64,000 nucleotides of DNA, taken from the NCBI RefSeq assembly GCF_036855935.1, contig NZ_JASPFK010000001.1, positions 1,862,501-1,926,500 of the forward strand, read 5' to 3'. Within the stretch, counting starts at the first letter, position 1; each line of letters starts with the position of its first letter. Made by a program: the position numbers and the translations under genes. This DNA comes from Sphingomonas sp. LR60 (GTDB lineage Bacteria > Pseudomonadota > Alphaproteobacteria > Sphingomonadales > Sphingomonadaceae). The notes below the pieces were generated by a model. It was given only the letters and a program-made list of their open reading frames with translations. It did not search any database and had not been told where the DNA came from. This document shows, in pieces, positions 8,639-17,325 of this stretch.

Positions 8639-9649
8639 TCAGAACGTCACGATCGCCTTGAGAACATGGTCCGCCTCCGCAATCAACTGCGGCATTCGCA
8701 CGGGCAGATCGTCGGCTTCGACGCTATGCGTGTGGAGCGCGTCGGTCGGGATGTCACCACTACGAATTGCGGCGAGCACCCGCGCGAAGTCGCTCGCCAG
8801 CGCGTTGCGGCTGGCGATCAGCGTCGTCTCGCGGCGGTGGAACTCGGGATCGGCAAAGATCAGATCGTCGGGCACGACGCTGACCAGCACGTAACTGCCG
8901 CCATTCGCGACATATCCGAGCCCGGCGCGCATCGCATGGATGTTGCCGGTCGCATCGAACACACAATCGAAAAAGTCGCCGTCGGTGCGTTCCGCCAGCG
9001 CTTCGCGGATCCCGCCATCGACCGTCACGACATCGTCAAACCCCAGCCGCTCGCGCGCATGGTCGAGCCGCGACGAACGCGTATCGATGATCGTTACCCG
9101 CGCGCCATCGAGCCGCGCGAACAATGACACCGCGACGCCGATCGGCCCCGCCCCCGCCACCAGCACGCGGTCGCCAGCGGACAGCTTCGCGCGCGCCACG
9201 GCGTGAGCGCCGATCGCGAGAAATTCGACCATCGCCGCCTGTTCGAGCGTCAGGTCGTCCGCTGGGATCACTGCGCGTTCGGGCACCGCGATGACATCCT
9301 GCATTCCGCCATCGGTGTGGACGCCGAGCACCGCGATCCGCGTGCAGCAATTGGGTTTCCCCTTGCGGCACGCCACGCACGTACCGCACGATAGATACGG
9401 GTTGATCGTCACACGCTGCCCGATGCGCAACGCCGATCCATCCGGCACCGCCGCGATCTCACCGGCCAGTTCATGCCCCATGACGCGCGGATAGGAGAGG
9501 AACGGCTGATTGCCCGCGAAGATATGATAATCGGTGCCGCACAGTCCGACGCGCCGCATCCGGATCAGCACCTCGCCTGCCGCCGCGATCGGTGCATCGC
9601 GCTCGACGCGTTCCAGCGCAAATGGCTCGCGGCACACTATCGCGCGCAT
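8639..9649 (-). CDS. Zn-dependent alcohol dehydrogenase (LgoD/YjjN-like sugar-acid dehydrogenase)
   Basis: This 336-residue medium-chain dehydrogenase has the catalytic zinc motif GHELAGE, the structural zinc cysteines around CGTCVACRKGKPNCC, and the NAD(P) Rossmann motif GAGPIG. Stretches such as GNQPFLSYPRV, VLGVHTDGG and the DPEFHRRETT block match what I recall of the L-galactonate 5-dehydrogenase LgoD of E. coli. A sugar or aldonate substrate is therefore likely. The ATG at 9649 follows a GAGGA ribosome site; a GTG one codon earlier is possible. It is the first gene of the sugar cluster reading leftwards. Confidence 0.87.
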   Translation of the reverse strand: MRAIVCREPFALERVERDAPIAAAGEVLIRMRRVGLCGTDYHIFAGNQPFLSYPRVMGHELAGEIAAVPDGSALRIGQRVTINPYLSCGTCVACRKGKPNCCTRIAVLGVHTDGGMQDVIAVPERAVIPADDLTLEQAAMVEFLAIGAHAVARAKLSAGDRVLVAGAGPIGVAVSLFARLDGARVTIIDTRSSRLDHARERLGFDDVVTVDGGIREALAERTDGDFFDCVFDATGNIHAMRAGLGYVANGGSYVLVSVVPDDLIFADPEFHRRETTLIASRNALASDFARVLAAIRSGDIPTDALHTHSVEADDLPVRMPQLIAEADHVLKAIVTF

Positions 9650-9674
9650 CACTGAGTTCCTCTTCCTAGCCTGC

Positions 9675-9688
9675 TTTCATATATGAGA
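9675..9688. promoter_or_regulatory. putative operator of the sugar cluster
   Basis: The palindrome TCATATATGA (9677-9686) lies about 30 bp upstream of the first gene of the cluster, in an otherwise G/C-rich region. IclR-type regulators bind short A/T-rich palindromes, so this is a candidate site, or part of the -10 region. The assignment is inference. Confidence 0.35.
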
Positions 9689-9829
9689 CCTTGTTTCCCG
9701 ATAGGCAACATGAAGATCGCGGCGTGCCGATATCGCTCCTCGATCCGAGGATCCGCTTCGTCGTCCTACTCCGACAGAAAGCAGGCTGCCGGATCAAGTC
9801 AGGACGACGCAGCTGACTGACGCTCCGGC

Positions 9830-11641
9830 TTATGCCATCCGCTCGCGCACCACCTGTTCCAGCACGGTCAATGGCATCGCGCCGAGCGTCAGCACGCGGT
9901 GGAACTCCTTGGGATCCCACTTCGCCCCCGCCTTGCGCTTCGCCTCGTCGCGCAGCCGCGTCCAGACGGTGTGGCCGATCTTGTAGCTGCACGCCTGCCC
10001 CGGCCAAACCGTATAGCGATCGATCTCGCCCTGGCTGCGACCGCGCGCGATCCCGGTGGTGGCGATCAGATAATCGGTCGCCTTCTCCCGGCTCCAGCGC
10101 TTGGCGTGCATCCCCGAATCGACCACCAGCCGGGTCGCGCGGAACAGCAAAGATTGCAGGTAACCGACCTGCCCGAGCGGATCGCCGTCATACATTCCCA
10201 TCTCGTCGGCGAGCTGCTCCGAATAGAGCGCCCATCCCTCCGAATAGCCCGAATAGAAGCCGCGCCGCCGGATTAGCGGAATGTCCTGGCTCTCCAGCGC
10301 CGACATCACCTGCAGATGATGCCCCGGCACCCCTTCGTGATAGCTGAGCGTCGCCAGCCCGAACTTCGGCCGGTCGAACGTGTCGCGCAGGTTGATGAAA
10401 TAGATCGCCGGCCGCGATCCGTCGAGCGACGCCGACTGATAATAGCCGCCCGGCGCGCCGGCCTGGATCGCCTCGGGCACGCGGCGCACCTCGACCGGCG
10501 CACGCGGCAGGATCGCGAATTGCTCGGGCAGCCGCTTCGTCATCGCCGCGACCTGCGCACGCAGTTGTTCGAGCAGCGCCTCGCGCCCCGGATCGGTGTT
10601 CGGATAAAGCTGATCCGGACGCTTGTTGAGCGCCACAAGCCGCTCGCCGACCGTGCCCTGCGTCATGCCCTGCTTGCGCAGGATGCCATCGATCCGCGCG
10701 CCGATCTCCGCGACCTGCGCGAGCCCGAGCCGGTGGATGTCGTCGCCGGTCATATCGGTGGTGGTCGCCGCGCTCGCCGCTGCGGCATAATAGCCCTCGC
10801 CACCCGGAAGGCGCCACACGCCGGCATCGTGTACCGCACGCCCGCGCAACTCCGTTACCAACGCCCGTTGACGGTCGAGCGCGGGAAAGACGCGCTCGGT
10901 CATCAGCTTCGTCACCGCTGCGGCACGATCGGCAGGCAGGTTCGCCGCCTTCAGCTTGGCGGCGAGGTCGGTCGCCGGTCCGGTCGCATCGGCGGCCTTG
11001 TCGCGCACCGCCGCGAGTTGCTTGAGTGTCGTATCGAGGATGTAGTCGGGCGCGAACACGCCCTTGCCCGCGTCGGCCCGCTGGCGCTCGGTCTCGGCGT
11101 CGATCACCGGCCCCCAGGCGGTGACACGCGCGACATAGGCATCGGCATCGGCGGCGTCGCGCACGCGGTGCTGATTGGCGAGGAAGTCGGGCACATCGCG
11201 ATACGCGCCGGTCAACTGCGTCAGCACATAGGGCGCGTACCGTCCCGCGCTTGCGCCGAAGTCGTAACGCTCGCCTGCCAGCATCCGGTCGAGGCTATAG
11301 GCGACGATATCGTAATCGAGCCGCGCGGCATCGCCGAGCGTGTCGCGCGGGATTGCCTGCAACGCCGCGCGTTCGGCGCGAGCGCGTGCGAAGTCGCGCA
11401 ATTCCCCGGCGCGGCTCGCATCCGATAGCCGCGACTTCAGCGCGGCGCGCGTACCCGTATCGAGCCCCAGCGACGTCGCCTGCTCCGGGCTCTGGTCGAG
11501 CCGCGCATAGAAGAAACGGTCGAGCAACGCGCGAAGCTCGGCATCGCGCGGCCCGGTCTTCGCGGCGGCAGCCGCGGCACGGGGCAAGGTGGCGAGCGCC
11601 GCCGCGGCGCTGGCGGAGGCGAGGAACTGGCGACGACGCAT
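9830..11641 (-). CDS. DUF885 family zinc-peptidase-like protein, exported
   Basis: This 603-residue protein begins with a twin-arginine-like leader (RRRQFLAS followed by an Ala-rich stretch to about residue 30). The family block YHEGVPGHHLQ contains the HExxxGHH zinc-binding pattern of DUF885 proteins, which are related to gluzincin metallopeptidases. The C-terminal half also has the conserved GWALYSEQLADEMGMY segment. It is probably a periplasmic carboxypeptidase-like enzyme; no substrate is known. I take the ATG at 11641 because it gives the leader; the longer open frame to 11899 has none. Confidence 0.87.
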   Translation of the reverse strand: MRRRQFLASASAAAALATLPRAAAAAAKTGPRDAELRALLDRFFYARLDQSPEQATSLGLDTGTRAALKSRLSDASRAGELRDFARARAERAALQAIPRDTLGDAARLDYDIVAYSLDRMLAGERYDFGASAGRYAPYVLTQLTGAYRDVPDFLANQHRVRDAADADAYVARVTAWGPVIDAETERQRADAGKGVFAPDYILDTTLKQLAAVRDKAADATGPATDLAAKLKAANLPADRAAAVTKLMTERVFPALDRQRALVTELRGRAVHDAGVWRLPGGEGYYAAAASAATTTDMTGDDIHRLGLAQVAEIGARIDGILRKQGMTQGTVGERLVALNKRPDQLYPNTDPGREALLEQLRAQVAAMTKRLPEQFAILPRAPVEVRRVPEAIQAGAPGGYYQSASLDGSRPAIYFINLRDTFDRPKFGLATLSYHEGVPGHHLQVMSALESQDIPLIRRRGFYSGYSEGWALYSEQLADEMGMYDGDPLGQVGYLQSLLFRATRLVVDSGMHAKRWSREKATDYLIATTGIARGRSQGEIDRYTVWPGQACSYKIGHTVWTRLRDEAKRKAGAKWDPKEFHRVLTLGAMPLTVLEQVVRERMA

Positions 11642-11783
11642 GCGGACTCTCGGTCTTGTTATGGCAGCCAGACTGACGTTCGCACCCGACTTTGTCGAGC
11701 GCAGCCAGCCGCTTGACCGGCAATCCGCATTTTTCGGGTCACGAAGGGCGACAAAGCCCGCCCGGCCTGCGTAAAGTCGAGGC

Positions 11784-13565
11784 ATGGCGATTGGACTGCA
11801 CAACGAAGGCTTCTCGGACGCGTTGGTGGTGCTGGGTGCGGCAGGGCTGGTGATCCCGGCGTTCGCACGGTTCCGGATCAGCCCGGTGATCGGCTTCATC
11901 CTCGTCGGCGCGCTGGTCGGCCCCGCCGGGCTCGGCGCGCTCGTGCCGCGTGCGCCATGGCTTTATTATTTCACGATTTCCGACCCGGACTCGATCGAGC
12001 CGTTCGCCGAATTCGGGATCGTGCTGCTGCTGTTTTCGATCGGACTAGAACTCTCGTTCCGACGATTATGGGCGATGCGGCAATTGGTGTTCGGCACCGG
12101 ACCAGCGGCGCTGGTCGGCTCAGCGGCGCTGGTTGGGGTCGCGCTGCACCTGATGGGGCAAAGCTGGGGCGGATCGGCGGGGCTCGGCCTCGCGCTCGCA
12201 TTGTCGTCGACCGCGCTGGTGCTGCCATTGGTCGGGACCACCAGCCCGGTCGGGCGCGGCGCGTTCGCGATCCTGCTGTTTCAGGACCTCGCGCTCGTGC
12301 CGATCATCTTCGCGCTGGGTGCGATGGCGCCGACCGCCAGCGACGAAGGCTGGGTCGGCATCGCCGGGGTGGCGTTGCGCGGCGGGCTGACCGTGGTCGC
12401 GATGTACGTCGGCGGCCGGCTCGTGCTGCCCCGCTTGTTTGCGCAGGCGGCGCGCACCAAAAGCCCCGAACTCTTCCTTGCCGCCTCGCTGCTGGTGGTG
12501 ATCGTCGCCAGCGTCGCGACCACCGCGGCGGGGCTGTCGCCGATCGTCGGCGCGTTGCTGGCGGGGCTGCTGATCGCCGAAACCGAATATCATAGCGAGG
12601 TCGAGGTGATGACCGCGCCGTTCAAGGGCCTCGCGCTCGGCGTGTTCCTCATCACCGTCGGCATGAGCCTCGATCTCGGCGCGATCGCGCGCAACTGGAT
12701 GCCGCTGCTCGCGGCGGTGCTCGGCGTGGTCGCGGTCAAGGCGGTGGTCACTTATCTGCTCTTGCGCGTCGCCAATGCACGTCCGGGGATCGCGGCGGAG
12801 ACAGGGATGCTGATGGGTAGCCCGTCGGAGACGACGCTGATCGTGCTCGCCACCGCGGCGCAGGCGCAGCTCATCACGGCCGCTACCGCCAGCTTCTGGC
12901 AGACCGTCACCGCGATTGGGCTGACGATCACGCCGCTGCTCGCGCTGCTCGGCCGCGTGATCGCGCGGCGTATCGAGAAGCGCGACGGCGCGCGCCCCGA
13001 TACGCTCGACCATACCGAGGGCCAGCGGGCGGTGGTGTTCGGCTTCGGCCGTGTCGGGCGGATGGTCGCGGACATGCTGGCGCGCCACGAGCAGCACTAT
13101 GTCGCGGTCGAGGCCGACATCGATGCGGTGACGCAGGCGCGCGCGGGCGGCTATCCGATCATCTTCGGCGATGTCGCGCGCGGCGAACTGCTGGAGCGGC
13201 TCGACCTGTCGAACGCGCGTGTGCTGATCCTGACGATGGACGATCCGGTGCTGACGGTGCGGCTGACCAAGCGGTTGCGCGCCGCTTTCCCGGAACTGCC
13301 GATCATCGCCCGTGCGCGCGATACGGCTCATGCCGCCGAACTCTACAAGGCCGGGGTGACCGATGCGGTGCCCGAAACGCTCGAAAGCTCGCTGCAATTG
13401 TCAGAGGCGGTGCTCGTCGACCTAGGCGTCGCGATGGGTCCGGTGATCGCCTCGATCCACGAGAAACGCGAGGAACTGCGTGAGACGATCCGCCGCACCG
13501 CGATGCTCGAGCGGCAGCCGCGCATCAGGCGCATCCGGCGCAGCGATGAAATCCGACCCGCTTGA
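11784..13565 (+). CDS. CPA2 family cation:proton antiporter with RCK domain (YbaL/KefB-like)
   Basis: This is a 593-residue inner-membrane antiporter. Residues about 10-395 hold 12-13 hydrophobic helices with the Na_H_exchanger fold (SIGLELS, ALSSTALVLP, LLFQDLALVP). A TrkA-N/RCK nucleotide-binding domain follows from about 410, with the motif GFGRVGR. It is likely to exchange K+ or Na+ for protons, gated by the RCK ligand. It is divergent from the DUF885 gene. The glycosyltransferase follows 48 bp later and is not functionally related. Confidence 0.9.
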   Translation: MAIGLHNEGFSDALVVLGAAGLVIPAFARFRISPVIGFILVGALVGPAGLGALVPRAPWLYYFTISDPDSIEPFAEFGIVLLLFSIGLELSFRRLWAMRQLVFGTGPAALVGSAALVGVALHLMGQSWGGSAGLGLALALSSTALVLPLVGTTSPVGRGAFAILLFQDLALVPIIFALGAMAPTASDEGWVGIAGVALRGGLTVVAMYVGGRLVLPRLFAQAARTKSPELFLAASLLVVIVASVATTAAGLSPIVGALLAGLLIAETEYHSEVEVMTAPFKGLALGVFLITVGMSLDLGAIARNWMPLLAAVLGVVAVKAVVTYLLLRVANARPGIAAETGMLMGSPSETTLIVLATAAQAQLITAATASFWQTVTAIGLTITPLLALLGRVIARRIEKRDGARPDTLDHTEGQRAVVFGFGRVGRMVADMLARHEQHYVAVEADIDAVTQARAGGYPIIFGDVARGELLERLDLSNARVLILTMDDPVLTVRLTKRLRAAFPELPIIARARDTAHAAELYKAGVTDAVPETLESSLQLSEAVLVDLGVAMGPVIASIHEKREELRETIRRTAMLERQPRIRRIRRSDEIRPA

Positions 13566-13613
13566 GGCCGAACGGTCGCGATTTTGCCGCACATCGTGGG
13601 TAGCGCACGGATC

Positions 13614-14765
13614 ATGAACCCCTCCGACCTGCGCGTCGCCTTCGTAAGCGGCAATTACAATTACGTGCGCGACGGCGCGAACCAGGCGCAGAACCTGCTG
13701 GTCGGCTACCTCCTCGACCAGGGCGTGAAGGTGCGCGTCTACTCGCCGACCACGCCGACTCCGGCGTTCGAGGCACGCGGTACGGTGGTCGACGTCCCCG
13801 CGATTCCGATGCCGGGCGGGCGCGGCGAATATAAGCTCGGCCGCGGACTGCCCGCCAAGCCGCGTCGCGACATGGAGGCATTCGATCCGCATTTGGTGCA
13901 CGTCTCCGCGCCCGAGTTCCTCGGCCATGCCGCGGTCACCTGGGCGCGGCGGCGCGGCGTGCCGGTGGTGGCGACGGTCCACACGCGCTTCGAGACCTAT
14001 TTCCAATATTACGGCCTGTCGCTGGTCCAGCCATTGATCGTCGCGATCCTGCGCCGCTTCTACAATCGCGCCGACCGCGTGCTGGTGCCGACCCCGTCGA
14101 TGGCGCAGGTGGTGCGCGACCTGGGGGTCACCTCGCCGATCTCGATCTGGGGCCGCGGCGTCAATCACCGCCGCTTCCACCCCGACGTTCGCGATCTCGC
14201 ATGGCGGCGTTCACTGGGAATCGCCGACGACGAAGTGACGATCGGCTTTCTCGGCCGGCTGGTGCTCGAAAAAGGATTGGGCGTGTTCGCCGAGGTGCTC
14301 GCCCGCCTCGATGCGCTTGGTGTGCGCCACCGTGTGCTGGTGGTCGGCAAGGGACCGGCGCGCGACTGGTTCGCCGAGCGCGTGCCGCAGGCGGCGTTCG
14401 CGGGATTCCAGAGTGGCGACGATCTTGGACGCGCGGTCGCCTCGATGGACCTGCTGTTCAACCCCAGCGTCACCGAGACATGGGGCCAGGTGACGTCGGA
14501 AGCGATGGCCGCCGGGGTGCCCGTCGTAGCGGCGCGCGCCACCGGCGCGGTCGACCTGCTGGAGGACGGACGCACCGGCTTTCTCGTGCCACCGGAAGAC
14601 CTCGACGGCTATGCCGCCGCGATCGCGCAATTGATCTCCGATCCGGCGTTGCGCGCAGCGGTGGGGCGCGCCGCGCACGACCGCGCTCAGCATTTCCGCT
14701 GGGACACCGCCAACGCCGCGGTGTTGCAGGTTTATCAGGAGCTTCTCGCGTCGCCTCGCGCCTGA
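13614..14765 (+). CDS. GT4-family glycosyltransferase
   Basis: This 383-residue GT-B glycosyltransferase has an N-terminal acceptor domain starting at RVAFVSGNYNYVRDGAN and a Glycos_transf_1 donor domain. The donor domain shows GFLGRLVLEKG and the E-x7-E signature in ETWGQVTSEAMAAGVP. The pattern is that of GDP-mannose-dependent alpha-mannosyltransferases such as MgtA, acting on membrane glycolipids; the sugar specificity is inference. The ATG at 13614 is preferred over the one at 13584 because homology-like sequence starts there. Confidence 0.88.
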   Translation: MNPSDLRVAFVSGNYNYVRDGANQAQNLLVGYLLDQGVKVRVYSPTTPTPAFEARGTVVDVPAIPMPGGRGEYKLGRGLPAKPRRDMEAFDPHLVHVSAPEFLGHAAVTWARRRGVPVVATVHTRFETYFQYYGLSLVQPLIVAILRRFYNRADRVLVPTPSMAQVVRDLGVTSPISIWGRGVNHRRFHPDVRDLAWRRSLGIADDEVTIGFLGRLVLEKGLGVFAEVLARLDALGVRHRVLVVGKGPARDWFAERVPQAAFAGFQSGDDLGRAVASMDLLFNPSVTETWGQVTSEAMAAGVPVVAARATGAVDLLEDGRTGFLVPPEDLDGYAAAIAQLISDPALRAAVGRAAHDRAQHFRWDTANAAVLQVYQELLASPRA

Positions 14766-14773
14766 CCCCGCCT

Positions 14774-14815
14774 CACCGTTCGTGCCGACCTTGTCGAAAC
14801 ACGTGCATCGCACCA
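14774..14815. repeat. degenerate half copy of repeat family B
   Basis: CCGTTCGTGCCGACCTTGTC and the following GAAACACGTG resemble the left arm of the family B elements seen at 29931 and 61547. The right arm is not recognisable. It lies between the convergent glycosyltransferase and DUF2218 genes. Confidence 0.45.
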
Positions 14816-14834
14816 CGCGCTTCGAGGTGGCGCG

Positions 14835-15125
14835 CTAAACCCCCTGCCAGTCGAACGTCAGCGGCGCCTCCCGAAAGGCGAAGCGATCGAGGTGGCTCGC
14901 CACCACCTCCTTCATCCGCGCCACGTCGCCCTCCTCCGGCACCGCCAGCCGCACATCGAGCGTCTCGCTGTCGGCGTGCAGGTCGAGCGTCGCGCCGTTC
15001 GGAAAGGCGATCCTTGCTTCCTGCTCGGAGAAGCTGACCTCCATCTTGTGGCTCCAATGCTTGGCGAGCTGCTGGAGATAGCGGCTCGCCGAATGCGTCG
15101 GCACGCGAGCGACGACGACGCTCAC
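14835..15125 (-). CDS. DUF2218 domain protein
   Basis: This 96-residue protein matches the DUF2218 family pattern: an N-terminal TxxASRYLQQLAKHW segment, then FPNGATLDLHAD and a C-terminal FAFREAPLTFDW. It has no leader and is probably cytosolic. Its start overlaps the stop of the upstream PadR regulator by 4 nt, so the two are translationally coupled. DUF2218 domains are often found beside or fused to siderophore-interacting ferric reductases (YqjH type), which suggests a role in iron handling. No ferric reductase gene is present here. Confidence 0.85.
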   Translation of the reverse strand: MSVVVARVPTHSASRYLQQLAKHWSHKMEVSFSEQEARIAFPNGATLDLHADSETLDVRLAVPEEGDVARMKEVVASHLDRFAFREAPLTFDWQGV

Positions 15126-15745
15126 TTCAGTCGCTCCACCTTCTGCGCCACCTCGTCGATCAGCGCCGCGATCTCATGGAGCAGTTCCGGCGACGCATCG
15201 GCGCGCTTGACGCGATCCATGACCGCGTGGCGAAGGTTATGCATCGCGCGACGCACCGGCGCGCCCTCGCCCTCGCCCTGGGCGCGCTGCGCCGCCAGCG
15301 CCTCCAGCCGCGCCATCAACGTCGCAACCGTCTCGGCCTGTTCGTCGAGATGCGCGCGCCCGGCGTCGGTCACCGCGAACCGCTTGCGCGCGCCTTCGCT
15401 GGCCTGCTCCGCGATCAGCTCCATCTCGTCGAGCAGCGTCAGCGTCGGATAGACCACTCCCGGGCTCGGCGCATAAGCACCGCCGGTCAGCGTTTCGATC
15501 GCCTTGATGAGTTCATAGCCGTGGCGTGGCGTGTCGGCGATCAGCTTGAGCAGCACCAGCCGCAACTCCGAACCGTCGAACATCCGCCGACTGCGTCCAC
15601 CGCCGCCCCCGCCGCCGCGACGATGCTCGCCCTCGTTGAGCCGCTCGATCCAGTGGAAGAACCGCTCGGGGTCGAACCCGCCGCTGCCGCCGCGCTGCCC
15701 GGAATGATGATGGCGGCCGCGGCCACCGTGCGAAAAACCAAACAT
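15122..15745 (-). CDS. PadR-family metal-responsive regulator (NfeR/YqjI-like)
   Basis: This 207-residue regulator has a Gly/His/Arg-rich N-terminus (HGGRGRHHH near residues 7-15 and a later poly-Gly run), a PadR winged HTH starting around ELRLVLLKLIADTPRHGYEL, and a helical C-terminal dimerisation region. The layout matches E. coli YqjI/NfeR, a nickel/iron-responsive repressor with a His-rich head. I choose the ATG at 15745 because a GGAG lies 8 nt upstream; an ATG at 15769 is the alternative. Two AAGATATAT palindromes upstream are likely autoregulatory operators. It is coupled to DUF2218. Confidence 0.85.
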   Translation of the reverse strand: MFGFSHGGRGRHHHSGQRGGSGGFDPERFFHWIERLNEGEHRRGGGGGGGRSRRMFDGSELRLVLLKLIADTPRHGYELIKAIETLTGGAYAPSPGVVYPTLTLLDEMELIAEQASEGARKRFAVTDAGRAHLDEQAETVATLMARLEALAAQRAQGEGEGAPVRRAMHNLRHAVMDRVKRADASPELLHEIAALIDEVAQKVERLK

Positions 15746-15777
15746 TCGGTCGACTCCATCTCGTATCATGATGCAAC

Positions 15778-15825
15778 AAGATATATCTTAGCGGCGACGA
15801 AGCAAGAGCGTTCAAGATATATTTT
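15778..15825. promoter_or_regulatory. paired PadR-type operators
   Basis: The perfect palindrome AAGATATATCTT (15778-15789) and the near copy AAGATATATTTT (15814-15825) are spaced 36 bp start to start in a G/C-rich neighbourhood. NfeR/YqjI-type PadR repressors bind TATATCTTA-like palindromes. The sites lie between the regulator and the divergent rarA, so both promoters could be affected. Confidence 0.6.
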
Positions 15826-15872
15826 CGCTTTCGTGCATGACGCGGCCCCGCCCGCACCTTACATGCAAGCGC

Positions 15873-17201
15873 ATGGCCGATCTGTTTGCCGGGTTCGATC
15901 CCGTCGATCCCCCCAGCCCTCCCGCCACGGATGCCCATGCCCCGCTCGCCGACCAGCTGCGCCCGCGCGCGCTGGCCGACGTGATCGGGCAGCGTCACCT
16001 GCTCGGTCCCGAAGCGCCGCTGGCGCTGATGATCCGCTCGCGCCGGCTCTCTTCGTTCGTGCTGTGGGGCCCGCCGGGAGTAGGCAAGACGACGATCGCG
16101 CGGCTGATCGCGGCCGAGGCAGGCTATGTCTTCGTCCAGCTTTCGGCAGTGTCCACGGGGATCGCGGACCTCCGCCGCACGCTCACGGTCGCGAGGGATC
16201 TGCGCGCCGCCGGCAAGCCGACCGCCTTGTTCATCGACGAGCTGCACCGCTTCTCGCGACCGGTGCAGGATGCGCTGCTGCCCGCGGTCGAGGACGGCAC
16301 GATCGTGCTGATCGGGGCGACCACGGAGAACCCGAGCTTCAGCCTCGTCGCCGCGCTGCTGTCGCGCGCCAAGGTCTTCACGCTCGATCGACTGTCGGCC
16401 GCCGAACTCGAGACCGTCATCACGCGCGCCGAGGCGCAGCAGGAACGGACGTTGCCGCTCGATCTAGACGCGCGCGCCGCGTTGATCGCGATGGCGGACG
16501 GCGACGCGCGTTATTTGCTTGGGCTGTGCGAAACGCTGTTCCTGATCGAGTCCGACGCTGTGATCGACACTGCCGCGCTGGCGGCGATCGTCCAGAAGCG
16601 CGCACCGCTCTACGACCGCGGGCAGGAAGAGCATTTCAACCTGCTCAGTTGCTTCCACAAAAGCCTGCGCGGCAGCGATACGGATGCCGCGCTCTATTGG
16701 GCGGCGCGGATGGTGCGTGGCGGCGAGGATGCCGGCGTGATCTTCCGCCGCTTGTGCTGCGCGGCGTCGGAGGACGTCGGGATGGCCGATCCGCAGGCGC
16801 TGGTCCAGGTGATGACCGCATGGCAGGCGTTCGAGCGCGTCGGCATGCCCGAGGGCCGCTTGTTTCTCGCCCAGGCGATCAATTACGTGGCGACGGCGCC
16901 GAAATCGAACGCCTCTTACGTTGCCTTCGATCGCGCCAGTGCGCTGGCACGCGACACCGGTTCGCTGCCCCCGCCCAAGCACATCCTCAATGCGCCGACC
17001 AAGCTGATGAAGGAACTCGGCTACCACGAGGGCTACCGCTACGATCACGATTACCCCGATGCGTTCGCCGCGCAGGATTTCTTCCCCGCGGAGATCGGCG
17101 ACGATCATCTGTTCTATGAACCCAACGAACGCGGCTACGAGCGCGAAATCCGCAAGCGGCTCGCGTTCTGGGCGGCGGCGCGCGAACGGCGCGATGATTG
17201 A
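15873..17201 (+). CDS. rarA: replication-associated recombination protein A
   Basis: This 442-residue AAA+ ATPase is of the RarA/MgsA/WRNIP1 family. The Walker A motif is GPPGVGKTT, Walker B FIDELHRF, and sensor 1 lies in GATTENPSF. The C-terminal MgsA tetramerisation region includes SEDVGMADPQAL and APKSNASY. It acts on stalled replication forks together with SSB and the replisome. The ATG at 15873 gives the usual N-terminus; the frame is open to an earlier ATG at 15837. It is the only gene in its transcript as far as can be seen. Confidence 0.96.
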   Translation: MADLFAGFDPVDPPSPPATDAHAPLADQLRPRALADVIGQRHLLGPEAPLALMIRSRRLSSFVLWGPPGVGKTTIARLIAAEAGYVFVQLSAVSTGIADLRRTLTVARDLRAAGKPTALFIDELHRFSRPVQDALLPAVEDGTIVLIGATTENPSFSLVAALLSRAKVFTLDRLSAAELETVITRAEAQQERTLPLDLDARAALIAMADGDARYLLGLCETLFLIESDAVIDTAALAAIVQKRAPLYDRGQEEHFNLLSCFHKSLRGSDTDAALYWAARMVRGGEDAGVIFRRLCCAASEDVGMADPQALVQVMTAWQAFERVGMPEGRLFLAQAINYVATAPKSNASYVAFDRASALARDTGSLPPPKHILNAPTKLMKELGYHEGYRYDHDYPDAFAAQDFFPAEIGDDHLFYEPNERGYEREIRKRLAFWAAARERRDD

Positions 17202-17325
17202 GCCCGAGGCCGATTGCCTCGACGTGACAACACGATAAGCGCGGCAAGGTGAGTCGCATCAATTCAGTCCGCGCCAGCCGCTCGACGCCGGGCCGTTCCT
17301 CGCCGCCACGCGTTGAGCGCCGGTA

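Noticed and set aside
7151..9127. 658-codon plus-strand ORF across the permease and dehydrogenase
   Set aside because: Highly Arg/Asp/Gln-rich with no domain; it is the antisense of two well-supported genes.
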